Assembly: GCF_014654895.1 (NCBI RefSeq)
Contig: NZ_BNBE01000002.1
Location: 930,001-994,000, forward strand
Source: Streptomyces filamentosus
GTDB lineage: Bacteria > Actinomycetota > Actinomycetes > Streptomycetales > Streptomycetaceae
DNA: 64,000 bases
Direction: 5' to 3'
Part shown: positions 32,542 through 39,707 of the stretch, in pieces
Layout: every line of letters starts with the position of its first letter
How positions within the stretch are numbered: the stretch's first letter is position 1
The notes under the pieces: model-generated
What the model was told of the DNA's origin: nothing
Databases searched by the model: none
What the model saw: the letters and a program-made list of their open reading frames with translations, nothing else
Position numbers and translations under genes: made by a program

Positions 32542-33018
32542 ATGACCGCAGGACCCGAGCCCCTCAGCGCAGCCGACCGCACGGCGCTGAACCGCGAACT
32601 GTCCGAGCTGCGCGCCGAACGGGCGAAGGTCGCCGCCACGCTCGGCGACGCCGACGAGCCCGGCGACCGCGCCGATCAGGCCGACGAGTTGCAGCGGGCC
32701 ACGGACGCGGAGCGGCTGGACGCGCGGATCGACGAGATCGAGGAGACGCTGCGCGACTCGCCGGACGCCCGGCCGTCGTCGACCGGGGCGGTCGGCGTGG
32801 GCAGCGCGGTGACCGTGCGGTTCGACGACGGCACGGAGTCGACCGTGCACATCGGCGAGCTGGCGGACGCGGACGATCCCGGCCTGGTGACCGCCGACAG
32901 CCCGCTCGGCCGGGCCCTGCTCGGCCGCACGGCCGGGGAGGACGTCTCGTACGCGACGCCCCTGGGCCGGAGCAGCGTCACCGTCCTCTCGGTGGGCGCG
33001 CCGGGCGGCGGCTCCTGA
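32542..33018 (+). CDS. GreA/GreB-type transcription elongation factor-like protein
   Basis: A 158-residue protein with GGGAG before ATG 32542. Residues 10-80 form the coiled-coil hairpin (LNRELSELRAERAKVAATLG ... ERLDARIDEIEETL), and residues ~95-158 the C-terminal FKBP-like domain (VGVGSAVTVRFDDGTESTVHIG, SPLGRALLGRTAGEDVSYAT). The loop at the hairpin tip reads GDADEPGDRADQADEL, so acidic residues that could enter the RNA polymerase channel are present. It is one of the divergent Gre/Rnk-like paralogues common in Streptomyces, distinct from house-keeping GreA. Role probably modulation of RNA polymerase; target genes unknown. Confidence 0.85.
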   Translation: MTAGPEPLSAADRTALNRELSELRAERAKVAATLGDADEPGDRADQADELQRATDAERLDARIDEIEETLRDSPDARPSSTGAVGVGSAVTVRFDDGTESTVHIGELADADDPGLVTADSPLGRALLGRTAGEDVSYATPLGRSSVTVLSVGAPGGGS

Positions 33019-33149
33019 CCGGGCCGGCCGACGACGGGCCCCACCCGGCCCCCTCCGCTCCGGCCCCCGCCGCTCCGGGCCCCTCCGGCCGGGACCTGGA
33101 CCTGGAGGAGGAGCGGCGGGCCGACCGGAAGGGCGGCGCCGGGCACACC

Positions 33150-33884
33150 GTGCTGCTCGCGCTGGCGCTCGCCGTGCCGGTGGCCAAGGTCTCGTACACG
33201 GTGGGCGGCGGGGACGCGGTGCGGGACGTGTTCGTCGGCATGGAGCCGGCGAACTGGCCGGACGTGCTGCTCGGCATGGTGATCACCGACCCGCTGCTCG
33301 GCTCGGTGCTCGGCGTCGTGGTCTCCCGGATCGTCTTCGCCGTCTTCGCGGCGCGCGGCGCCGTCCCCTCGGGCCGGGGCCCCCTGGCGGTCCTCCGCCG
33401 GACGGCGCTGACCCTGGCGAACCCGCTCGCGGTCGGCCTCATCGACCTCTGCCTCTTCGGGCCGTGGTGGGGGCTGGCCACCGCGCTCGCCGCGTACGCG
33501 CTCCGCCTGGGCGTGGTGGTGGAGTACCGCACCGGGCGGCGCCGTCCGCACCGCTCGCACCGCGCCCCGCACGATCCGGAGTACCGGCCGCCGCCCTGGC
33601 TGCGCCGGTTCGCGAGCGCGGAGCAGCTGGTGGCGCTGGTGCTCACCGTCGTCGTCCTGCCGCTCCTGTTCCTCGCGTCGGCGGTGGACGGGCAGGCGTG
33701 GACCTCGATCGTGGAGTGCCGGGTCGCCTACGGGACCCGCACCGCCGACGCCCGGCTGATCGAGCTGAGCCGGAAGGGCAACGGAGTGCTGGGCTGGAAC
33801 CTGGACGCCGAGGAGATCTCCAACGGCCTGGGGTGCACCGCGACGGAGAGCCGCCACGTGCGGGAGCCCTGGTGGGGTTCATAG
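33150..33884 (+). CDS. integral membrane protein of unknown function
   Basis: Four to five hydrophobic segments are seen: VLLALALAVPVAKVSYTV, LLGMVITDPLLGSVLGVVVS with IVFAVFA, ALTLANPLAVGLIDLCLFG with WWGLATALAAYALRLGVVV, and LVALVLTVVVLPLLFLASAV, followed by a 60-residue outside or inside tail with two cysteines (VECRVAY, LGCTATE). The start is doubtful. GTG 33150 is the first normal start codon in frame, but the frame is open and protein-like back to a CTG at 33015, which overlaps the stop of the Gre-like gene. A hydrophilic 45-residue N terminus (EEERRADRKGG) would then be included. Function unknown. Confidence 0.65.
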   Translation: MLLALALAVPVAKVSYTVGGGDAVRDVFVGMEPANWPDVLLGMVITDPLLGSVLGVVVSRIVFAVFAARGAVPSGRGPLAVLRRTALTLANPLAVGLIDLCLFGPWWGLATALAAYALRLGVVVEYRTGRRRPHRSHRAPHDPEYRPPPWLRRFASAEQLVALVLTVVVLPLLFLASAVDGQAWTSIVECRVAYGTRTADARLIELSRKGNGVLGWNLDAEEISNGLGCTATESRHVREPWWGS

Positions 33885-33959
33885 CCACGCGCCCCCGCGC
33901 CTCACCCCGATCCGCGCGAGCGCCCCTGCCCGTACGCCCCGGGTCCCGGGGTCCGCTCC

Positions 33960-34379
33960 TCAGGCGCCCGGCGAGACGAACTCCGGCTGGTCGAGCACCC
34001 GCAGCCAGCTCCCGTCGGCCTGGCGCCTGACGACCTGGGCGCGGGCGCCGGAGCCGTCCCGGGGCGGGGTGGAGGTGAGGGCGACGTCGCCGTTGACCAG
34101 CGTGGGCAGCGGCTCCTCCGGCTCGAAGCGGGGCCGGTGGGCCAGCACCTTCTCCCACAGGACCCGGATCGCCTCCCGGCCCACCGTCACCTCGCCGGGC
34201 GGGTAGGCCAGGACGGCGTCCTCGGCGTAGAGGGCGGCGACTCCGGCGGCGTCGCCCGCGTTGGACCGCTCGACGAAGAAGCGGGTGATGTCCTCGGGGC
34301 GCATGGCCTTCTCGTACTCCCCCCTCTCCACCTGAGACTCCTCGTCCTCCCGTACCTGCGTCTTCTCCTGCTCCCGCAT
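33960..34379 (-). CDS. SnoaL-like / NTF2-fold protein
   Basis: A 139-residue protein with GGGAGGAA before ATG 34379. After a charged 25-residue lead comes the NTF2-like cone fold: ITRFFVERSNAGDAAGVAAL, YAEDAVLAYPPGEVTVGREA, IRVLWEKVLA, and strands ending LRVLDQPEF. These small proteins bind or isomerise small molecules, or detoxify. It is divergent from a LysR gene 107 bases away, the classical arrangement in which the regulator controls the neighbour. Confidence 0.85.
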   Translation of the reverse strand: MREQEKTQVREDEESQVERGEYEKAMRPEDITRFFVERSNAGDAAGVAALYAEDAVLAYPPGEVTVGREAIRVLWEKVLAHRPRFEPEEPLPTLVNGDVALTSTPPRDGSGARAQVVRRQADGSWLRVLDQPEFVSPGA

Positions 34380-34437
34380 CGGGTTCCTCCCGGGGTGGTG
34401 GCCTCGTCTTTTCCGTGCTTCCAGCCTCGCCGTCCGT

Positions 34438-34464
34438 CCATCAGAAGTCCAACAGATGGTTCTG
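34438..34464. promoter_or_regulatory. nested inverted repeats between the SnoaL and LysR genes (LTTR site candidate)
   Basis: CCATC (34438-34442) and GATGG (34455-34459), overlapped by CAGAA (34442-34446) and TTCTG (34460-34464). A TAGAAT -10 box follows at 34473-34478, only nine bases before the LysR ATG, which suggests a leaderless transcript. Confidence 0.55.
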
Positions 34465-34486
34465 CTCCCTACTAGAATCTCCAGTC

Positions 34487-35377
34487 ATGGAACTGAGGCA
34501 GCTGGAGTACTTCGTCGCGGTCGCCGAGGAGCGGAACTTCACCCGGGCCGCCGAGCGGGTGCACATCAGCCAGTCCGGTGTCAGCGCACAGATCCGGCGG
34601 CTCGAACAGGAGCTGGGCGCCGAGCTGTTCGACCGTTCGGCGCGGGCGGTCGCGCTCACCGTCGCCGGGGAGGCCGCGCTGGCGCACGCCCGGGCGGCGC
34701 TCGCGGCGGCGGGGGCGGTGGGCCGGGCGGTGGACGAGGTGACGGGGCTGGTCCGGGGCCGGCTGACGGTCGGGATGGTCGTGGGCTGCACGGTGACCCC
34801 GCTGTTCGACGCCCTCGCCGCGTTCCACGGGGCCCACCCCGGGGTGGAGGTCCTGCTGCGGGAGGACGGCTCCGACCGGCTCGTCGAGGGCGTGCGCGGC
34901 GGCGCCCTGGACCTGGCGCTCGTGGGGGCGGCCGTCGCGACCCCCGAGGACCTGCACGCCCTGACGATCGTCGACGAGCGGCTCGTCGCGGCCGTCCCGC
35001 CCGGCCATCCCCTGGCCGCCCGGGAGAGCCTGGCCCTCGCCGAACTGGTGGCCCGCCCCCTCGTCTGCATGCCCCCGGGCACGGGCCTGCACGCGGTCCT
35101 CGACCAGGCGTGCGCCGCTCAGGGCCTGCGCCCCTCGATCGTCATGGAGGCGGGCGCCCCGGACGCGATCGCCGACCTCGCCGTCCGCGGGCTCGGCGTC
35201 GCCGTCCTCAGCGAGTCCATGGCCGCCGTCCACGCCGGCCGGCTCACCGCGCTCCCGCTGGCCGACGTCGACGTGCCGGCCCTCCTCGCCCTGGTCTGGA
35301 GGCCCGTCCACACCCCGGCCGTCGGTGCCTTCCTCGCGCACGCCCGCCGGGCGTTCGGGGCCCCCGGAGGGCCGTGA
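34487..35377 (+). CDS. LysR-family transcriptional regulator
   Basis: A 296-residue LTTR beginning MELRQLEYFVAVAEERNFTR, with recognition helix SQSGVSAQIRRLEQELGAEL. The effector-binding domain from residue ~90 (GRLTVGMVVGCTVTPLFDAL) is of the CynR/CatR-like kind. No Shine-Dalgarno is seen before ATG 34487, while a good -10 box ends nine bases upstream, so translation from a leaderless mRNA is likely. By position it should regulate the divergent SnoaL-like gene and itself. Confidence 0.93.
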   Translation: MELRQLEYFVAVAEERNFTRAAERVHISQSGVSAQIRRLEQELGAELFDRSARAVALTVAGEAALAHARAALAAAGAVGRAVDEVTGLVRGRLTVGMVVGCTVTPLFDALAAFHGAHPGVEVLLREDGSDRLVEGVRGGALDLALVGAAVATPEDLHALTIVDERLVAAVPPGHPLAARESLALAELVARPLVCMPPGTGLHAVLDQACAAQGLRPSIVMEAGAPDAIADLAVRGLGVAVLSESMAAVHAGRLTALPLADVDVPALLALVWRPVHTPAVGAFLAHARRAFGAPGGP

Positions 35378-35415
35378 CGCCCCGGGGTCCCGCGGCGGAT
35401 CCCCCGGGTGGTCCG

Positions 35416-36882
35416 TCACCGCCAGGGCGCCCGGATGCCCAGGTGGCGGAGGGCCGAGGCAGCCGCGCCCGCGCCGGACATGCCGTGGGCGCCGGGGCCG
35501 GGCGGGGTGGCGGCGGAGCAGAGGTAGACGCCGGGGAGGCCGGTGGCGTAGGGGTCGAGGGCGGGGCGGGCGCCCAGGACCAGCTGGGGGACGGTCTTGG
35601 CGCCGGTGAGGATGTCGCCGCCGACGAAGTTGGGGTTGGCGGCGGCGAAGTCGGCGGGGCGGGTGACGCGCAGGCCGACGATCCGGTCGCGGACGCCGGG
35701 GGCGAAGCGTTCGAGCTGGGCGAGGACCGCCCCGGTGGCGTCGCCGTCGTAGCCGTGCGGCACGTGCGCGTACGTCCAGACGGGGTGGACGTCGCCGGCG
35801 GAGCGCGAGGGGTCGGCGAGGTACTGCTGGCCGACCAGGACGAAGGGGCGCTCCGGCATCCGGCCGTCCGTCACCTGCCGTTCGGCGCGGGCGACCTCGG
35901 CGAACGGGCCGCCGAGGTGCACGGTCCCGGCGCGGCGGGCCGCCTCCGCGCGCCACGGCACGCCGCCCTCGACGGCGAGGTCGACCTTGAAGGCGCCGGG
36001 GCCGCGCCGGAAGCGGCGGTACGCGGCGGCCGCGCGGGTCGGCAGCAGGTCGCCGTACACCCCCGCGGCCTGGGCGGGGTCGAGGTCGAGGAGGGTGACG
36101 TCGGCGGGCGGCAGCTGCCGGTGGCCGGTGATCCGGACGCCGGTCTCGATCCGGCCGCCGTGGGAGCGGAGCACGGCGGCGAGGGCGTCGGCGATCGCCT
36201 GCGATCCGCCCTCGGCGACCGCCCAGCCGGCCGCGTGCCCGGCGGTCAGGATGCCGAGTCCGATGGCGGAGCTGAGCGGGTCGGTCAGCGGGCGGTACGC
36301 GTGGGCGGCGACGCCCGCCCACAGCGCGCGGGCGCCCGGGGTGCGGAAGAGACGGGCCAGGGCGGCGGCGGGCAGGACCGTGGGCAGGCCGAACCGGGCC
36401 AGCAGGAGCGGGTGGTCGGGGAGCCGGAGCAGGGGGCCCATGACGTCCGTGGAGAGCGTCTCCCAGCGGCGTACGGAGGGACCGAGGAGGGCCCGGTAGC
36501 GGGCCGCGTCGGCGCCGAGCCCCGCGGCGGTCTCGGTGACCGAGCGGTGCAGGACGGCGGCGGTGCCGTCGTCGAGGGGGTGGGCGCAGTCGACCTCGGG
36601 GAGCAGCCAGCGCAGCCCGTGCCGGTCGAGGCGGAGGTGGCGGAGGGCGGGCGAGGCGACGGCGAGGGGGTGGACGGCCGAGCAGTGGTCGTGAAGCAGC
36701 CCGGGCAGGATCGCCTCGTCGGTGCGGGTGCCGCCGCCGATCCGCCCGGCGGCCTCCAGGACGGTGACGTCGAGCCCCGCCTCGGCGAGGAGGGCGGCGG
36801 CGGCGAGCCCGTTGGGGCCCGCGCCGACGACGACGGCGGTCGGGGTGGATCCGGCGGGGCGGGCGGGGCGCGTGCGGCTCAT
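35416..36882 (-). CDS. FAD-dependent phytoene desaturase / PYROXD2-like oxidoreductase
   Basis: A 488-residue flavoprotein. The FAD loop VVVGAGPNGLAAAALLAEAG is at ~16-35, with VLEAAGRIGGGTRT right after. The C-terminal FAD contact GLPGVYLCSAATPPGPGAHG, ending MSGAGAAASALRHLG, is typical of CrtI-like and PYROXD2-like oxidoreductases. No carotenoid genes are near. It is the last gene of the run DyP - encapsulin - DUF1345 - this gene, 42 bases after DUF1345, so it is probably expressed with the encapsulin system, though it carries no cargo-loading tail. Confidence 0.88.
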   Translation of the reverse strand: MSRTRPARPAGSTPTAVVVGAGPNGLAAAALLAEAGLDVTVLEAAGRIGGGTRTDEAILPGLLHDHCSAVHPLAVASPALRHLRLDRHGLRWLLPEVDCAHPLDDGTAAVLHRSVTETAAGLGADAARYRALLGPSVRRWETLSTDVMGPLLRLPDHPLLLARFGLPTVLPAAALARLFRTPGARALWAGVAAHAYRPLTDPLSSAIGLGILTAGHAAGWAVAEGGSQAIADALAAVLRSHGGRIETGVRITGHRQLPPADVTLLDLDPAQAAGVYGDLLPTRAAAAYRRFRRGPGAFKVDLAVEGGVPWRAEAARRAGTVHLGGPFAEVARAERQVTDGRMPERPFVLVGQQYLADPSRSAGDVHPVWTYAHVPHGYDGDATGAVLAQLERFAPGVRDRIVGLRVTRPADFAAANPNFVGGDILTGAKTVPQLVLGARPALDPYATGLPGVYLCSAATPPGPGAHGMSGAGAAASALRHLGIRAPWR

Positions 36883-36924
36883 GGGGCGAGTCTGCCGGGG
36901 CCGTCGCGGCGCGCGCACACCGGG

Positions 36925-37566
36925 TCAGCCGGTGACGATGCCCGTCACCAGGTTGATCGCGGTGGCGAGGACGCCGGTGCCGAAGACGTACGACAGCAGG
37001 CAGTGGCGCAGGACGACCGCCCGGATCCCGGCGTCGGAGACGTTCGTGTCGGAGACCTGGTAGGTCATGCCGAGGTTGTAGCTGAAGTAGAGGAAGTCGG
37101 TGTATCGGGGGCGGTCGCGGGAGTTGAAGTCGATGCCGCCCTCGGGCGGGCGGTGGTAGAGGTACGCGTAGCGGGTCGCGTACATGAGGTGGAGGGCCGC
37201 CCACGCCATGAAGACGCCCCACAGGGCGGTCGCGGCGGCGGCGCGGTCGTGGCCGGAGCCGGTGAGGAGGAGGGCGACGATGGCGACGAGGCCGCAGAGG
37301 GCCGCCGTGACCACCGCCAGTTCCTCGACGACCGGCCGGAACTCCTCGCGCCGCAGGTCGCGCCGGGTGGTGGCGGCGTCCATCGGCCACAGCACGGCCC
37401 AGCCGGTGACGACGAAGGCGGTCTCGGCGACGGCGATGCCGGCGAGGACGCCGAGCCCGGTGTCGGCGAGGGCGGCCGTGACGGCCCCGGCGGCGGCGCC
37501 GAGGACGCCGGCTCCGGCGAGCCGGGGGACCGCGTACCGCCACGACCAGGCGGACACGCCGCTCAC
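36925..37566 (-). CDS. DUF1345 membrane protein
   Basis: A 213-residue protein with about five membrane segments: LAGAGVLGAAAGAVTAALAD, LAGIAVAETAFVVTGWAVLW, LAVVTAALCGLVAIVALLL, TALWGVFMAWAALHLMYATR and VFGTGVLATAINLVTGI. The DUF1345 signature YTDFLYFSYNLGMTYQVSDT is present. GTG 37566 overlaps the encapsulin stop as GTGA, so it is translationally coupled to the shell protein. The family has no established function; coupling to an encapsulin is noteworthy. Confidence 0.88.
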   Translation of the reverse strand: MSGVSAWSWRYAVPRLAGAGVLGAAAGAVTAALADTGLGVLAGIAVAETAFVVTGWAVLWPMDAATTRRDLRREEFRPVVEELAVVTAALCGLVAIVALLLTGSGHDRAAAATALWGVFMAWAALHLMYATRYAYLYHRPPEGGIDFNSRDRPRYTDFLYFSYNLGMTYQVSDTNVSDAGIRAVVLRHCLLSYVFGTGVLATAINLVTGIVTG

Positions 37567-38384
37567 CCGCCGAGGACGACCACGGCCTCGTCCGTGTAGG
37601 TGAAGTACGTCAGGGTCTCCTGGAGGTACAGCTCGACGGTGTCGGCGTCGTGCCGGGCGTAGCCGATGGAGACGTCCTGGCCGAGGCGGAGTTCGAAGTC
37701 GCCGCCGCGGGTGGAGAGGACGAGGCCGCCGGTGAGGGCGGGGGCCCAGATCGGCGGTTCGTCGAGCATCCGGCCGAGGTGGGCGGCGACGGGGTAGCCG
37801 TGGTCGGAGGTCTCGCTGACGGAGCGGTACTCCTCGGCGCCGAGGAGGAGCGCGTACGGGCCGTCCACGCCGGCGAGCCGCAGGGCGGTGAGGGCGCGGC
37901 TGACGGCGTCGGGGTAGTCGTGGGGTTCGGCGGGGAGGGCGACGGCCGGGTTGGAGGAGGCGGTGCGCAGGCCCCGGACGCCGGCGGCCTCGTAGCCGTC
38001 GAAGACGGTGCGGTCCTCGGCGAGGGCGAGGGCGAGGGCGGCGTCCTTGACGGGCTGCCAGTCGGAGTCCTTGGCGCCGCGCTCGACGTCGTCGACGGCG
38101 GCCCGGTCGACGGTGAAGGGGACGCGGAGCTCGACCAGCGGGCGGGCCTCGCGCAGCCGGGCGCGGACGCCGTCGGCGGGGGCGGCGAGGTCGGTGAGGT
38201 GGCCGGTGCCGACGGCGGCGAGTCCGGCGCCCGCGGGGTCGGGGACGTCGACGACGCGGCGGCCCGCGATGCTGCGGCGGAAGGTGCGGCGGGCCTCCTC
38301 CTCGATCTCGGCCCAGGCGACGGCGGTGACCGGGGCGAGCTCGCGGTGCAGGTTGCTGGTGGGGGGCGTGCCGGGGCTGGTCAT
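37563..38384 (-). CDS. family 1 encapsulin shell protein
   Basis: A 273-residue HK97-fold nanocompartment protein. Visible: NLHRELAPVTAVAWAEIEEE near the start (the N-terminal helix that holds cargo), then TFRRSIAGRRVVDV, PLVELRVPFTVDRAAVDDVE (E-loop region) and the C-terminal VLSTRGGDFELRLGQDVSIG, YLQETLTYFTYTDEAVVVL. Length is standard for the T=1 shell. Its ATG overlaps the DyP stop (ATGA) and its stop overlaps the DUF1345 start (GTGA). It should assemble a protein shell around the DyP peroxidase. Confidence 0.95.
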   Translation of the reverse strand: MTSPGTPPTSNLHRELAPVTAVAWAEIEEEARRTFRRSIAGRRVVDVPDPAGAGLAAVGTGHLTDLAAPADGVRARLREARPLVELRVPFTVDRAAVDDVERGAKDSDWQPVKDAALALALAEDRTVFDGYEAAGVRGLRTASSNPAVALPAEPHDYPDAVSRALTALRLAGVDGPYALLLGAEEYRSVSETSDHGYPVAAHLGRMLDEPPIWAPALTGGLVLSTRGGDFELRLGQDVSIGYARHDADTVELYLQETLTYFTYTDEAVVVLGG

Positions 38385-39436
38385 GACGCCGGGGCTCCTT
38401 TCAGGCTGCCGATCCCGAGGGAGGCCCCCGGGAGTACGGCGTCGGCGGGGGCGGCCTCCGGTGCGGAGGGCTCCGCGGCGGCCGCGGCGGGGGCGGTGTC
38501 GGGTGCGGGGAGGTCGTCGAGGAGGGCGGCGGCCGGCACGAAGAAGAGGCCGCCGGTGACGGCGGTGGAGAAGTCGAGGATGCGGTCGGTGGTGCCGGGC
38601 GGGTCGCCGAGGAACATGTTGCGGAGCATCCGCTCGGTGACGTCGGGGGTGCGGGCGTAGCCGATGAAGTACGTGCCGAACTCGCCGGTGCCGAGACGGC
38701 CGAAGGGCATGTTCTGGCGGACGATCTGCCGCTCCTCGCCGTCCTCGTCCTCGACGGTGTTGAGGGCGACGTGCGAGTCGGCCGGTTTGACGTCGTCGGG
38801 GAGTTCGACGTTGTCGGCCTTCCTGCGGCCGATGACCCGTTCCTGTTCCTCGGTGCTCAGGGCGTTCCAGGCGGTCAGGTCGTGGAGGTACTTCTGCACG
38901 ACGACGTAGCTGCCGCCGCCGAAGGCCGGGTCCTCGTCGCCGACGAGGACGGCGCGGGCGGCGTCGGGGCCGGTGGGGTTCTCGCTGCCGTCGACGAAGC
39001 CGAGGAGGTCGCGCTCGTCGAAGTAGGTGAAGCCGTGGACCTCGTCGACGACGGTGACGGCGTCCCCGAAGCGGTCCAGGACGATCCGGGCCAGTTCGAA
39101 GCAGAGGTCGGCGCGGCGGGCCCGCAGGTGGAGCAGCAGGTCGCCGGGGGTGGCGGGGGCCCGGTGCCGGGGGCCCTGGAGGGGGGCGAAGGGGTGCAGG
39201 TCGCGGGGGCGGGGGCCGCCGACGAGCCGGTCCCAGGCGTCGGAGGAGAGCCCGGCGACGCAGGCGAGGGCGTCGTCGCGGGCGCGGAAGGCGACGGAGC
39301 GGGTCAGCCCGGACAGCTCCCCGAGCCCTTCGCGCACGTCGGTCTCCCGGCCGGGGGCGACGGTGAGGGTGAGGAAGAGGGCGGCCCGGGTGGGCGGGCC
39401 GAGGACGAGCTGGGGGACGGGCTGGGGGGCGGCCAT
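38381..39436 (-). CDS. DyP-type peroxidase, encapsulin cargo
   Basis: A 351-residue dye-decolourising peroxidase. The heme-side GFVDGSENP motif (catalytic Asp149) and proximal histidine H222 (PADSHVALN) are present, as are the family's TYFIGYAR and GLFFVP strands. The C terminus is a 30-residue Pro/Ala linker followed by SLGIGSLKG, the cargo-loading peptide pattern that docks cargo inside family 1 encapsulins. ATG 39436 has GGGAG at good spacing. It heads the encapsulin operon. Role probably peroxide-dependent oxidation inside the shell. Confidence 0.96.
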   Translation of the reverse strand: MAAPQPVPQLVLGPPTRAALFLTLTVAPGRETDVREGLGELSGLTRSVAFRARDDALACVAGLSSDAWDRLVGGPRPRDLHPFAPLQGPRHRAPATPGDLLLHLRARRADLCFELARIVLDRFGDAVTVVDEVHGFTYFDERDLLGFVDGSENPTGPDAARAVLVGDEDPAFGGGSYVVVQKYLHDLTAWNALSTEEQERVIGRRKADNVELPDDVKPADSHVALNTVEDEDGEERQIVRQNMPFGRLGTGEFGTYFIGYARTPDVTERMLRNMFLGDPPGTTDRILDFSTAVTGGLFFVPAAALLDDLPAPDTAPAAAAAEPSAPEAAPADAVLPGASLGIGSLKGAPAS

Positions 39437-39448
39437 GCGACTCCCGTC

Positions 39449-39534
39449 GGACGAGGACAGCGGAAAGGGGCGGACAGCGGGAGGGGAATGCGGACCACAG
39501 GGGCGGACCACGGAAAGCACGGACGGCGGAAAGT
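39449..39534 (-). repeat. irregular repeats in the leader of the encapsulin operon
   Basis: On the minus strand about five copies of CTTTCCGNNGTCCG-like sequence occur at 16-20 base intervals in the first 100 bases upstream of the DyP start. Two copies are near-complete, three are degenerate. The rest of the 271-base gap to the FdhF gene holds no gene. Confidence 0.55.
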
Positions 39535-39707
39535 ACATGCGGACAAAAGGGTCTGAACGGCGCCAGCGTAGCCAGGGGAGGCCAGGTCCGCAGCCCGTCG
39601 CGGGCGGCCCGCGCGACCGGATGGCGGCGGTCCGGGGCCCGGTTTAGCCTGCCGGAGGGGGGCGTCCGCGTTCCCTCGCGCCCCGGCGCCGGAAGGGTGG
39701 CAGGCCC

